Positions 55,301 to 64,000 of a stretch of DNA of 64,000 nucleotides are shown piece by piece. The stretch comes from Vreelandella subterranea (GTDB taxonomy: Bacteria; Pseudomonadota; Gammaproteobacteria; Pseudomonadales; Halomonadaceae), in NCBI RefSeq assembly GCF_900111305.1, contig NZ_FOGS01000010.1, forward strand, positions 37,394 to 101,393, written 5' to 3'. The translations under genes were made by a program, and so were the position numbers. Below the pieces are notes generated by a model, which worked only from the letters and a program-made list of their open reading frames with translations, searched no databases and was not told the origin of the DNA. Position 1 is the first letter of the stretch. Every line of letters begins with the position of its first letter.

Positions 55301-58300
55301 TTGCCGCTGCCCCCCACCAGTACCACGCCCCCAGTGGCACCGCTGGCATCCAGCAGGTTGTTGCCAACGCGGGTGAAGGGCTGCGCCAGCTCGCTGGGAT
55401 CCCCACCCTCGGCGCTGTAGCGTTCGCCGCTGCGCTCGGTATTGCCGAATACGATTAACGGCAGCTGCGCATCATAGCCACCTTTGACGATAATATGGTC
55501 GCCGCCCATGCTGCCATCGGCGAGCAGCGAATTGCCGCCGCCGTGCACCGCGGTGAGCGGCATCTCGCGGATCACCCGAGCGGCCTGGGGCATGTCTGCC
55601 ATGGGACGGTCCAGCACCAGATTGCCGTTGATATCGATATCCAGGATATCGACGCGCTGGTCATCCAGCAGCAGGGTGTCGCCGCGGCGGAAGCCGTCGT
55701 CGTACCAGTCGCCACCATCGTCGCGCACGAGCAGCGCCGCACCGGCACTGTTCTCGCCGATCGAGTAGTCGCCCTCGTACACCACGGCGTCGACATCGAG
55801 ATCGATCTCCAGGGTGTTGTTGCCGCTGCCCAGCAGCAGCTCCACGACGCTGAAGCCGTGGTACTCGATACCACGCTCGGTGGTAATGGTCACCTCGTCG
55901 CCCTGGGCATTGGTATAGCGCTGCTCCAGGGCATCGCCAGCTCCCATCCCCAGGCCACTGAGGAAGGTGCTGGTCAGCACGCCGTCGAGATCGGCGGCGC
56001 TAGCATCAGCGTGCAAGGTTAGGGTATTGGTATCCTCGTTCTCCGGAGCGACCTCGCCGAGATCTTCGTCATCGCTCTCAAGGTACTCGGCACGCTCGTA
56101 GGGCAGCATGATGGCGTCATTCAGCGAACGATCGGTATCGCTGGTGCCGCCTTCGAGAATCAGCGGGCCCTGAATACGATCCAACACGTTAGGCTGAAGC
56201 CGGAAGTTCATGTCATTAAGGGTATTCTCCGCTGGCACGTAGTAGGTGTCGGCGCTAACGCCGATCTCGACCCGTTCGCTCCAGTTGTCGGCATCGAACA
56301 CCACCGCCGGGGCCTCGACCCTGGTCAGGGTCAGCGATCTGTTCTGCTGACCACCGAAGTCGATCTGCGCCTCGTTGGTGAGGTGCAGGGTACCGTCTTC
56401 GACGTTATTGACCTTGAAGGTACCGTCCAGCATCTCGCCCTCGGCGTCGGCCAGCGACAGGTACATGCCGACGTTGAGCCCCAGATCCTGCCAAGTCCCC
56501 TGCTCGAGTACCAGGCGCGGCCCGGCGTGGGCACCGGGATACACGGCCACCCCAATCTCCTCGTCGAGCACGCTATCCATGATGATGCGCGCATTGTCCT
56601 GCCAGTCGAAGCGGGTCAGACCGTCGCTGTTGAGACGCACCTTGACCTCATCCTCGGGCTGCTGGGAGAGCCGCAGGAAGTAGCTGTCGGTGCCGCCTTC
56701 AGTGGTCACGCGGGTGCTGCCGTCGCTCTGCTGAACCACCAGCGAGGGACTATCGTTGTCGTAGACGCTGACTCGCACAGTGCCGAACTCAACGTCGTGG
56801 AAGGTGGAGTCTTCGCCCGCGGTCGAATCAACCGAGAAGCCAACCCGGGTATCCAGGCGATTCTGCACCTCATTGTCGTCAATGGCCTTGATCTGGATGG
56901 TGCGGGTCTCGTCCCAATTGTCGGCGGTAAACTCGATGCCGTCAGCGATCGACGTGCCATCCGGCAGTTGCGCTTCCAGTCGCTCGTCCATCTCCAGGTG
57001 CACGGTCACGGTCTCGCCCGCTTCAGGTGCCGACGAGAGGCGCAGCTCGAAACTGCTGCCCGGCTCACCGAAGTCATCCCCTTCGATCACCTGCAAGCGA
57101 TCGTCGTTGGGCACGCCGAACACCAGGTCCCCCTGACTGCTGTCGTAGACGGTCACCATGGTGTTGTTGATGGCCTGCTGCTCCAGCGCCTGCAGCGCTT
57201 CGGGCAGTGCGCTGTCGTCGCTCATCTGCGCCCGTGCCAGATAACTCACCGTCACCTCACGGGTACCGCTGACCAAGCTGTCTTCGGGCGCCTTGACGTA
57301 GAGGCTCTGGCGGTTTCCGTCACCGTCCACGGCAACCCAGCCGTCATCTTCGTCGTAGACAAAGTCGACGGTGAGCGCCTGCCGATAGTCGCCGTCCTCT
57401 TCCAACGCTAGCTTGACGGTCTCGGCATCGGCGCTCTTGTTGCGCAGATTGGTCGAGGCCATCGCCGCGGATACGGTCAGCGTTACGACGGCGCCGTTGA
57501 ACTGGTCACCCTTGGGTAGTGCCAGCGACAAGTCGAAGAAATCCGCCGGGCCGCCCTGCACCACGCGGGTGCCGCCATCTGGCTCGTCGACGACTACCGC
57601 GCCGCGGGAAGGGTCAGACACTGTAACCGGAAGACCATCCGCCAGCAGGCTGTTGTACTCGTCATCCTCGGAGCTGATGGTGTGAGTCACCAGACTGCTA
57701 CGCCCTTCCGGATCGGCGGAGACCACGCTACCGGTGACGTCGCCACCGACCACGAAGTTGCTGCTGCCGACGCCGCCGATCAGCTCGGTGACCACGTCGG
57801 GGCTGGTGCTAAGCACGAAGAAGGTGTCGTCGCCCTCCAGGGAGTCGACCCGCACCCGCTGAATGTTGTCGAAACCGATGTTGAGGCCGGCCCCGAACAC
57901 CCCGTCCTCGGTGATCACGAAGTTGTCGTCGAGCTCGGTGCCGAGCACGGTGGTGGTGTTATATCCAGCACCACCGTCGATGCTGAGCGGAGCATTGATG
58001 TTGTACTCAATATTGTCATCACCACCGCCAGCATATATTTCGATGTCGTCTTCGGCGACGAAGGCGCGGACGATGAAGTCGTCGTTGCCGTCTTCACCTT
58101 CCATGCGCAGCAGCGCCTTGTTGCTGTAGACAATGAAATCGTCGTTGCCATCACCACCATAGATCACCAGCGCTTCGCTGTTACCGTAGCTGAGATAGCC
58201 CTGAGTGGTTTGTGTGACGTTGATCTCATCTGCTTCCCCGCGGATTCCGGAGAGGTAGTTGCCATCTCCATCCTTTGCGTTGGGGTCATCGGTAAAGATT

Positions 58301-61300
58301 TGGCCAACCTGAAAGCGATCGTTGCCGTTGCCACCGTCGAGGGTCATCAACGCCGAGGTGTCGTCGACCACGAACACATCGTCGCCTTCATGGCCGTTGA
58401 CGGTGACCCGGCCGTTCATGGTGTCGTCGTAGTTGATGCGCTCCACCGCCGCACCTTCTGAGACCCCGCTATCGCCATCGCCCTCCATTCGGGCAATAAA
58501 ATTGAAGCGAATCAGGAACAGGTCCTCGTCAGCATTGCCTGCATCGCTCAGGTCACGATCCAGATTGCCGTCGTAATTGTCATAGCCGCGCCCCTCGATA
58601 TACAGGAAGTCGACACCCTCGTTGATCGCGCCGCTGTCAGCGACGGTGATCTCGTAGTTGGCACTATCACCCTGGCGGGTAACAATGCGGTAGACGTCGC
58701 TTCCGGCGCCGCCATCCAGGGTCAGCAGTTCATCGCGGTCATTGAGTTCGACTACCGTGAGCAGGTTATCATCGCCGCCGCCGAGCAGTTGGATCTCGCC
58801 GAGCAGCTCATCGGCTTGCAGCATCAGGTCGTCGTCGCCGGCGTTCCCGTTTAAGACCATCTCGCCACCTGTGGCATCGATGCGGCCGTGCACACGCAGC
58901 GCATCGTTGCCATCACCAAGCTGTATGTCCAGACGATCAATGATGCGGTGGTTGCCGTCGAAGGTTACATGATCATCGTCCTGGCCGCCGGCCACTTTCA
59001 GGTAACCGGCCTCGATGCGGCCACTGAGATAAACGCTGTTGGTGCCATCGCCAGTCAACACATCGACGTCCGGTGCCTGTAGCAGCACGTCGTCGCCCAA
59101 GGTCCATACCTGTCCCTGGGTATCGCCGCCTTGCAGCAGGATACGCTGGCCAGCACTCAGGGTACCGGCGACGAGCTGGGCGAATCCCTGCTTTCCAGAG
59201 GCGGTGCCGGTCTTCGGCATCTGTAGATTCAGCTCGATCGCTTCGTGGGCGTCCAGCAACACGTCATCATCGATGACGATACCTTCGGCGGCATATACCA
59301 AGATACTGCCCTGTTCGGCAACCACCTGAACACCGTCGGTGAAGGTGATCACGTCGTCTGTGTCGCTGTCGTTGGAGGAGAAGGTGATGTCGCCCTCTCG
59401 GCTGATCACGTCCTGAGTTACGTGAATCGGGCTATTGGCGGTGATCTCGATGCTGTTCTCAGCGACCATGCCGCTCTCGGCGATTTCCAGCTCGCCGCTA
59501 TTCTCCAGGTACACAAAGCCCTGGCGCGACTCACCCTCAAGCACCCCCATCCGGGTGGTGATCACCTTCAACTCCGTGCCGATGTTCTGCTGGGCAATCA
59601 ACCGCACCCCGAAGGTCAATATATTCTCTCCCTCCCCATCCTTCAGGGCATTGAAGATATTACCCTGCTCCGAGAAGATCAGTGCAATGGTGTTCTCGCT
59701 GCCTGCTTCAACCTGCCCAAGCCGCAGGTCACCGCTGCGATTGAGATCGTCGGACCCCAGCACCTCACGCACGAAGACCGTATTGGCCGCATCAATATCC
59801 AGCCGACCCACCTCATCGTCGGTCATGATTGCCAGCAGGCGGTCGGCCTCACCGACACCGCCGATACGCGTTTCCAGCCGCAGGGTGGTGGCCTTGACGT
59901 CACCGGCCAACTCATTGCCGTTGGTGCCGACGATCGACTGCAATGCACGCAGATGGGCATGCTCACTCGCCTCGATAAAGCCGATGGACATGCTGGCATC
60001 CACGGTATCGAGGAAGATGTTGCCATCTGCCTGGGCATCGATCACACCGCCCGGACGGGTGGCAAACTCCAGGAAGTTCCCGACACTGCCGATGTCTTCT
60101 CCTGCGATCAAGGTGATGTTGTTGGCCAGCATATTGATGAGATCGTGATTGAGACCATCGACAATGCTGCCATCGGCGCGAAGCACTACGTCGCCGCTTT
60201 GGGAGTACATGGTGCCCACCCGCAGGTCGCTATCCAGGGCACGCAGGAAGATGCCATCCTGAGCGCGGGCAGTGACCGTGGCACCTGTCTGAAGGTCGAG
60301 CTGTAGAGGAGCATCGGCATCGGTTCCGATCTGGCCATTGGCAGCTTCAAGTACCAGGTCGCCACTGCGCAAGACCAAATCACCGGAAAGGGTCTGAGCG
60401 GCCAGAATGCTGCCAGAGACCTTGATGCGAGCATCGGCGCCGGCCTCCATCTTGACGAGACGAATACTCGCCTCGCCCTCTTCTGCATCGGCGCCCAGAT
60501 ACACGGACCCACCGGCCTCGACAAAGACCTCGCCGGTGTTGTTAATGTTGAAGTCTTCAACCTGACTGATGGCGATGAATTGAATGACGTTGATCGGATC
60601 GCCGTTTTCGTCGATCTCCACCGCGGTCTGCGGGTCGAGCAATACCGTAGCGAGGCTGACGTCAACGCCCGACTCAGCGACCACGTCCAGCCCGGTCTCC
60701 AGCACCAGCTCAGCGCCATCCACTGAGATGATGTCGTAATAGAGCCCATTTTCGGTGACGTTAAGGGTGCCACCGTCGATATCCAGGCTTTCTCCGGCCT
60801 GGAACCAGGTGGTATCCCAGCCCTGGCCGTCGTTGCGCTCCAGGGTGACGGTAGTTACACCATCAACGGTATCACCGACAACGAAGTTGACATTGGCATC
60901 CTCAGGCGCGTGCTTGAGATAACTCACATCCTGACGCTCTGCGGCGGAAAGCAGCAAGCGCTCTTCATCCGAAAGCCCGGCCAGGCCGTCTGACATGTCG
61001 AGCACTTCACGGCCATTGGCTACCCCTATATCGCCGCCGGCAATCAACGTGATATCGCCCAATGGTGACTCGACATTAGCCGCCTGAATTTCCGTGCGGG
61101 TGCTGGTGGTTTCCTGGAGCAGCCCGGCGCCAATGAGAGAGAGCAGCTCCTGCTCAGTCCACTCCTTGACCGAGGACTCGATATTCGCCTCCTCGGCAGC
61201 GGTCAACGTCGGCGTATATGCCAGATCTCGTAGATCGGTGGCAGAACCGTCATCTTCGACACCATAAACCGTATGCAGCTGACGATAGACACTGGTGCGA

Positions 61301-64000
61301 TCCTCGGCGATACCGTCGATACGCGCTTCCAGAGCCGTTTCATCATCTTCTAGCGCCGGATCCAACTCCTTCAGCGCATCACGATAAGCATCCCGCTCAT
61401 TGTCAGTGAGGATCACTCCCTGGTTCTCGTCATACTCAACCACACGACGATAGGTCAACGACTGCCCCACGGCCAGGCCAGCACCCGCCGCCACAAGTCC
61501 GTCGCCGGTAATGTCGGTGAGGCTGTCAAAGGTTATAACAGTGCCACTATCATCAATGAGGCGATGCTCAGCACGGAAGTCATCGGCATCGATATCCGGC
61601 GTCGACAGCACCACCTCCCTCAAATCGCCATTCTCGTCCTCGATCCCGAGCAGCAGGTTGCCGTCATCGACTGCCTTGACGTGGTAGGTCTTGCCGTCCT
61701 CGAGGCCACTGATAACGTCCTCGCTGGTGGCATAGCGATAGTTCCAGTAGGTCTGATACTCATTGGCCTTACGATGCTTGAGCTCATCCTTGGCGTCGGC
61801 TATACGACCGCCGTCCTCGCCGGGTATGAGACCCATGCGATCCCAGACGCCCTGCAACTGCTCAATGGTGCGCTCGTCGCGGCGACTGTCATCGTTGCGG
61901 TCAAGCAGGTCGCCGTCAGCCTTGAGCCACACGTCGCCTTGGCTGCTGGCAACCCGCTCAACGCCCAGATCACCACTAACCTGATGCAGGGCGATATTGT
62001 TTCGTGCCTCAGCGTTAAGACGGCCTTCGCTGGATTGCTGGATCAGCAGCGGGCTGGCCGCACCAGAGCCAATACTGCCCCCAGAGGTCAAGGTGATATT
62101 GCGGCCCTGCACGTTAGCGTCGGCATCATCAGGCAGGCTGCCAGCGAGCAAGTCGCCAGCAGCGTCAAGGCTTACATCGCCGCCGGCATGGGCGCGCTCG
62201 ACAACGATATCGCCATTGAGCTGGTTCACGTTCAGGTTGCCACGTGCGGTGGTCGCATCCAGACGCAGCGGCGGTGCACTTGCGGCATCCGGCCCTAGGC
62301 GGTTATGCAGATCGATGGCGCGCCCAGCACCAATGCCATCCTCAGCGCGTAGTATTACTTCAGCCCCGCTGATACGAATGTCACGACGTTGATCGTCGGC
62401 CTGACGAATCGCGCCCTGGCTGGTCACGCTGCTCGTGCCGTTATGATTGGCCAGATCGCCGATCAGTACCACATCACCTTGAGAATCAACGTTGAGAGTG
62501 CCGGTCTGATTGCCGATAAAGTTAATATCGACGTCGCGGTTAGCCACTATAGAGTGGGTGTACAGGACGACATCCTGCTTCTCCTGCACAAACTTGGCGT
62601 AGTTGGTCTTCTTGCCGTACCAGGTGCTCTCCGACCACTTGCGCACCTGTTGAACGTCACCCCACTCGCCATCGCCCTCACCGTCTGGCGGAGCAATTTC
62701 TCGTTCGCTATATTCGTAACCGCTCTCACTGGCGTCGGTATAAAAATAGGACAGCGCGTCCTGCAGCTCACCCTTACTTACCTCTGGCTCACCCTCCCAT
62801 TCAATGTTTTCGGGATCGGCAGCGAAGGCATTGATACCCGCCCAACTGCTGGAGCCTTCAACGGCATAACGGCGCTGTGTTCTATCCTCGGATACGCTGA
62901 AGCCGTATCGGGCATCGCCATCAGGGCTGAAGGTATAGGTATTGTTGCCATCTGGATCGTAGAAGTATTCATGCAGCCCGGTATAGGCGTCGTCGATGCG
63001 CAGGTAACCCTCACCCGGCCGACTGACGTCGAGGTTACCTACCGCCAGTGTGTAGTCCGTGTTGTTAATCACATCAATAGTGCCGTAGCCGCCCAGCACT
63101 TCGAGCAGACCATTGCCGGTATTGACCACATGCCCAGTGATGTCCAAGCGGCCGCCTTCGATGGCGATATTCTCGACTTCGATCTGGCCACTGCGCGGGT
63201 TAAAGGTGACCAGAGCCGTACCGCTGGAAGAGGGCAAAGTGATGTTACTAGTACTGCCACTAGCAATGTGATTGGCAATCCGCTGAGCATCCGCATGACC
63301 GACCTCAAGCCGATAGCTATCTTGGCCGGCGCGGATGTAACCATTGAGGTTGACGTATTCGGCATCGATCACGATCACGCCCGCCGAAAGATTCGGTGAA
63401 CTGCCACGACTGTTCTCAATGGCTGAAAGCGCATCGCTGTCGAGCTTGCCGGCACCACGGTCGCTATCGGCATTGACTGCTTGAGCATCGGGGTTACCCC
63501 CGGGGTTGAACTGCGATAGCCCGCGTACCGAGATCTCACCCGCCGAAGAAAGCACCAGGTTTTCGGCCCGCATTTCTCCCTCGATCTCCAGCGAGCCGGC
63601 GGCGTAGGAGACAATCTCGCCGGAAACGTTGCGGGTAATGCCATCCGATGCATAAAGAATGCTGGAGGCAGGGGCACTGTCGTAGGGAGTCCGGTCATAG
63701 AGCGCAGCTTCAAGGGCAACACTACCTAGATCTTCCAAGCCCAGGCCGCGAATCAATGCATTGAGTACCTGCTCCTGTGTGCCGTCATCGGGGTTGAAGT
63801 TAACCCCGTAGCTGTTGACGATGGTGATACGTGGAGTCGCCTCGTCACTACCCGCCGTGTTGAGCCCGGTGATATCGGCGGTTAGCAACTCATTCAAGTC
63901 ATTGATGGCATCAGCGCTATCCACTTCGGTCAGGTTGAGGTAGAGCCCACCCACGACCTGAGGAATCTCGGTATTACCCATTACCATGCGCGAGGGCGCA
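52393..64000 (-). CDS. Giant repetitive surface/adhesin-like protein (N-terminus beyond window)
   Basis: The frame is open to the right edge (codons APSR precede the first ATG at 63987), so only the C-terminal 3,868 residues are seen. In order from the first visible ATG: long beta-helix-like repeats similar to filamentous haemagglutinins (about 50-1850); GGDGNDDF-type acidic beta-rich repeats (about 1860-2030); three Calx-beta-like domains (about 2125-2590); and RTX-like GGxGxDxL repeats in about eleven longer units (about 2860-3630). A strongly acidic stretch (about 3730-3800), one hydrophobic segment (about 3800-3822) and a 42-residue charged tail close the protein. Probably an exported, calcium-binding adhesin or surface layer protein and the substrate of the four genes that follow. 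Database LEPR-XLL proteins have similar composition, but the diagnostic N-terminus is not visible. Confidence 0.85.
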   Translation of the reverse strand, partial: APSRMVMGNTEIPQVVGGLYLNLTEVDSADAINDLNELLTADITGLNTAGSDEATPRITIVNSYGVNFNPDDGTQEQVLNALIRGLGLEDLGSVALEAALYDRTPYDSAPASSILYASDGITRNVSGEIVSYAAGSLEIEGEMRAENLVLSSAGEISVRGLSQFNPGGNPDAQAVNADSDRGAGKLDSDALSAIENSRGSSPNLSAGVIVIDAEYVNLNGYIRAGQDSYRLEVGHADAQRIANHIASGSTSNITLPSSSGTALVTFNPRSGQIEVENIAIEGGRLDITGHVVNTGNGLLEVLGGYGTIDVINNTDYTLAVGNLDVSRPGEGYLRIDDAYTGLHEYFYDPDGNNTYTFSPDGDARYGFSVSEDRTQRRYAVEGSSSWAGINAFAADPENIEWEGEPEVSKGELQDALSYFYTDASESGYEYSEREIAPPDGEGDGEWGDVQQVRKWSESTWYGKKTNYAKFVQEKQDVVLYTHSIVANRDVDINFIGNQTGTLNVDSQGDVVLIGDLANHNGTSSVTSQGAIRQADDQRRDIRISGAEVILRAEDGIGAGRAIDLHNRLGPDAASAPPLRLDATTARGNLNVNQLNGDIVVERAHAGGDVSLDAAGDLLAGSLPDDADANVQGRNITLTSGGSIGSGAASPLLIQQSSEGRLNAEARNNIALHQVSGDLGVERVASSQGDVWLKADGDLLDRNDDSRRDERTIEQLQGVWDRMGLIPGEDGGRIADAKDELKHRKANEYQTYWNYRYATSEDVISGLEDGKTYHVKAVDDGNLLLGIEDENGDLREVVLSTPDIDADDFRAEHRLIDDSGTVITFDSLTDITGDGLVAAGAGLAVGQSLTYRRVVEYDENQGVILTDNERDAYRDALKELDPALEDDETALEARIDGIAEDRTSVYRQLHTVYGVEDDGSATDLRDLAYTPTLTAAEEANIESSVKEWTEQELLSLIGAGLLQETTSTRTEIQAANVESPLGDITLIAGGDIGVANGREVLDMSDGLAGLSDEERLLLSAAERQDVSYLKHAPEDANVNFVVGDTVDGVTTVTLERNDGQGWDTTWFQAGESLDIDGGTLNVTENGLYYDIISVDGAELVLETGLDVVAESGVDVSLATVLLDPQTAVEIDENGDPINVIQFIAISQVEDFNINNTGEVFVEAGGSVYLGADAEEGEASIRLVKMEAGADARIKVSGSILAAQTLSGDLVLRSGDLVLEAANGQIGTDADAPLQLDLQTGATVTARAQDGIFLRALDSDLRVGTMYSQSGDVVLRADGSIVDGLNHDLINMLANNITLIAGEDIGSVGNFLEFATRPGGVIDAQADGNIFLDTVDASMSIGFIEASEHAHLRALQSIVGTNGNELAGDVKATTLRLETRIGGVGEADRLLAIMTDDEVGRLDIDAANTVFVREVLGSDDLNRSGDLRLGQVEAGSENTIALIFSEQGNIFNALKDGEGENILTFGVRLIAQQNIGTELKVITTRMGVLEGESRQGFVYLENSGELEIAESGMVAENSIEITANSPIHVTQDVISREGDITFSSNDSDTDDVITFTDGVQVVAEQGSILVYAAEGIVIDDDVLLDAHEAIELNLQMPKTGTASGKQGFAQLVAGTLSAGQRILLQGGDTQGQVWTLGDDVLLQAPDVDVLTGDGTNSVYLSGRIEAGYLKVAGGQDDDHVTFDGNHRIIDRLDIQLGDGNDALRVHGRIDATGGEMVLNGNAGDDDLMLQADELLGEIQLLGGGDDNLLTVVELNDRDELLTLDGGAGSDVYRIVTRQGDSANYEITVADSGAINEGVDFLYIEGRGYDNYDGNLDRDLSDAGNADEDLFLIRFNFIARMEGDGDSGVSEGAAVERINYDDTMNGRVTVNGHEGDDVFVVDDTSALMTLDGGNGNDRFQVGQIFTDDPNAKDGDGNYLSGIRGEADEINVTQTTQGYLSYGNSEALVIYGGDGNDDFIVYSNKALLRMEGEDGNDDFIVRAFVAEDDIEIYAGGGDDNIEYNINAPLSIDGGAGYNTTTVLGTELDDNFVITEDGVFGAGLNIGFDNIQRVRVDSLEGDDTFFVLSTSPDVVTELIGGVGSSNFVVGGDVTGSVVSADPEGRSSLVTHTISSEDDEYNSLLADGLPVTVSDPSRGAVVVDEPDGGTRVVQGGPADFFDLSLALPKGDQFNGAVVTLTVSAAMASTNLRNKSADAETVKLALEEDGDYRQALTVDFVYDEDDGWVAVDGDGNRQSLYVKAPEDSLVSGTREVTVSYLARAQMSDDSALPEALQALEQQAINNTMVTVYDSSQGDLVFGVPNDDRLQVIEGDDFGEPGSSFELRLSSAPEAGETVTVHLEMDERLEAQLPDGTSIADGIEFTADNWDETRTIQIKAIDDNEVQNRLDTRVGFSVDSTAGEDSTFHDVEFGTVRVSVYDNDSPSLVVQQSDGSTRVTTEGGTDSYFLRLSQQPEDEVKVRLNSDGLTRFDWQDNARIIMDSVLDEEIGVAVYPGAHAGPRLVLEQGTWQDLGLNVGMYLSLADAEGEMLDGTFKVNNVEDGTLHLTNEAQIDFGGQQNRSLTLTRVEAPAVVFDADNWSERVEIGVSADTYYVPAENTLNDMNFRLQPNVLDRIQGPLILEGGTSDTDRSLNDAIMLPYERAEYLESDDEDLGEVAPENEDTNTLTLHADASAADLDGVLTSTFLSGLGMGAGDALEQRYTNAQGDEVTITTERGIEYHGFSVVELLLGSGNNTLEIDLDVDAVVYEGDYSIGENSAGAALLVRDDGGDWYDDGFRRGDTLLLDDQRVDILDIDINGNLVLDRPMADMPQAARVIREMPLTAVHGGGNSLLADGSMGGDHIIVKGGYDAQLPLIVFGNTERSGERYSAEGGDPSELAQPFTRVGNNLLDASGATGGVVLVGGSGNDTLIGGSGNDQLFGGGGSNTLDASAGGNNHLYGNGSIDVDLSVRLSMAEQVMTLYSAEADVEHATGDRLAAGDSTLIGGRGDDILIGDHGEILLDAAEGPNDLRLLNSQRVVEVRTTDPASYGNNHLEVQGGDNLLLGGSGANQLFGAEGNDTLVGNHARVVLAETNRLTALAELVTLPSEHGQASQLHGGGGRNVLVGGEGGDTITAGPAGGVDPTLDPALLSSVVLANHGTLSWEQGVLVEATSRLAAERDVPPTDAELRARTGDSAITLHGGHNVVLGGAGNDLIEINAAGDDTQQTVLGGRGEVQWDAHGTLRSLVTLTPTLATHNRVILESGNLLFAGGSGNLDLEVTAASQQSEHRILADNGEMHWDDTGTLLDMHSTYPGIGGSAYVVINAGETTLLSGAGDSDVTIGDQSSVVVSQPGELEWNAAGHLVWATSTDPGAVGDADITVGDGDNLVIGGDGDNTIEVGDGDNLVAGDHAEALFDAQGTIVSFTSIHHGHGGDDTITAGAGNDWILGGFGGDIIDAAGGDNVIVGDNGRIFAHADGTRARVESLDISSGTGGTDHITTGHGDDQIIAGVDNDRVRNVGGETVVIGDLGEIRSNADGRYVLAETRATSLGGNNTLMGGVDRDILIGGPGDDKLDASAGGNNILLGDFGLVTRSASEIVVETNNHFEGGNDTLRLGPGRSVAIGGGGNDGFDGNFGRDVMIGDFGRVRIEVSGANEAEQVLAVVTLAKGRLDLIRQVQQEVYTDNQFEPDVEEEMRSWQDLTPDALFGGREIGSGSLARPGLPIQGLDGLRALIDDWVERQHGVGDSGTRAAIASEVAADITTRTIDAEPSQDMTEEALQEDIIPIEEVAPEQDESVADDAEQTSEEEALEGIDEETGENDALAESEDNGEVSSAALGVSLAAAVATASGWGVAQRPANASQYQHQTRLDELRRERSAEDWQRISKFSTGQSDEES
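53130..55050 (-). repeat. Eleven-unit super-repeat of RTX-like modules within the giant gene
   Basis: Segments of the form hydrophobic-GD(H/N/F/L)G-(E/R)-hydrophobic, often followed by W/F-(D/N)-A-x-G and a Thr/Ser-rich strand, recur about every 60-65 residues. Examples are LIGDHGEI, VIVGDNGRI, VIGDLGEI, ILLGDFGLV and VMIGDFGRV. Each is separated from the next by GGxGxDxI-type calcium-binding turns. Copies in the middle (LANHGTLSW, GGRGEVQW, ADNGEMHW) are more diverged. Confidence 0.75.

Noticed and set aside
59245..60306. 353-codon plus-strand frame opposite the giant gene, and similar long antisense frames
   Set aside because: These are mirror frames of a GC-rich repetitive coding sequence. 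They show no domain pattern, while the minus-strand frame has clear repeats.
52393..64000. Classifying the giant protein plainly as a type I-secreted RTX toxin
   Set aside because: No toxin domain, no ABC transporter and no typical C-terminal signal are visible; the adjacent genes point to another route.
1..64000. CRISPR arrays, insertion sequences, prophage or rRNA genes
   Set aside because: No regularly spaced direct repeats, transposase, integrase or phage structural genes were seen in reading the window; small tandem repeats present do not fit a CRISPR pattern.

Overview
The window looks like a chromosomal segment of a halophilic or marine gammaproteobacterium, most likely Halomonadaceae (Halomonas or a close relative). 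The reasons are a BCCT-family transporter, a high-potential iron-sulfur protein, a yeaG-yeaH-ycgB operon, gamma-butyrobetaine/carnitine genes, a tartrate/D-malate dehydrogenase, tripartite tricarboxylate transport genes and moderately high GC. This is inferred from gene content and protein resemblance only; no search was run.

Region 1 (1-6.8 kb): tRNA-Leu(CAG); a BCCT transporter translationally coupled to a CocE-type serine hydrolase; a LysR regulator; a membrane-anchored DNA/RNA nuclease; a stand-alone Lrp/AsnC ligand-binding domain; a Tat-exported HiPIP. Region 2 (6.8-18.6 kb): the stress operon prkA(yeaG)-yeaH-spoVR(ycgB), a threonine aldolase, a 2,4-dienoyl-CoA reductase, an EamA exporter, a GNAT-nitrilase fusion and an alkyltransferase-like protein. 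Two copies of a dispersed palindromic element lie between genes here. Region 3 (18.6-30.5 kb): small-molecule catabolism. It holds LysR / gamma-butyrobetaine hydroxylase-like dioxygenase / betaine-carnitine binding protein, YjbQ, lipocalin Blc, LysR / tartrate-D-malate dehydrogenase, WrbA, then AstE followed by a complete basic-amino-acid ABC importer. Region 4 (30.6-38.9 kb): a TraX-like membrane protein, two tandemly duplicated membrane GGDEF proteins, a PAS-GGDEF-EAL protein and two Crp/Fnr paralogs, forming a cyclic-di-GMP/regulatory block. Region 5 (39.1-45.2 kb): a TctDE-like two-component system facing a tctCBA-abrB transport operon, with overlapping 3' ends.

Region 6 (45.6-64 kb, minus strand) is the most unusual part. 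A tightly packed operon runs from beyond the right edge: a giant surface or adhesin-like protein (more than 3,860 residues visible, N-terminus missing), a GAF-TM-HlyD fusion, a PqqD-like/M50 peptidase/HlyD fusion, a SecA paralog cut short after its helicase core, and a signal-peptide-bearing HlyD-like adaptor. No ABC transporter and no TolC-like outer-membrane protein is visible. I read it as a candidate dedicated export or surface-display system for the giant protein. It probably corresponds to loci that carry LEPR-XLL-type giant proteins in databases, but the diagnostic N-terminus is off the window, so that link is from memory and untested.

No insertion sequence, prophage, rRNA or CRISPR array is visible.
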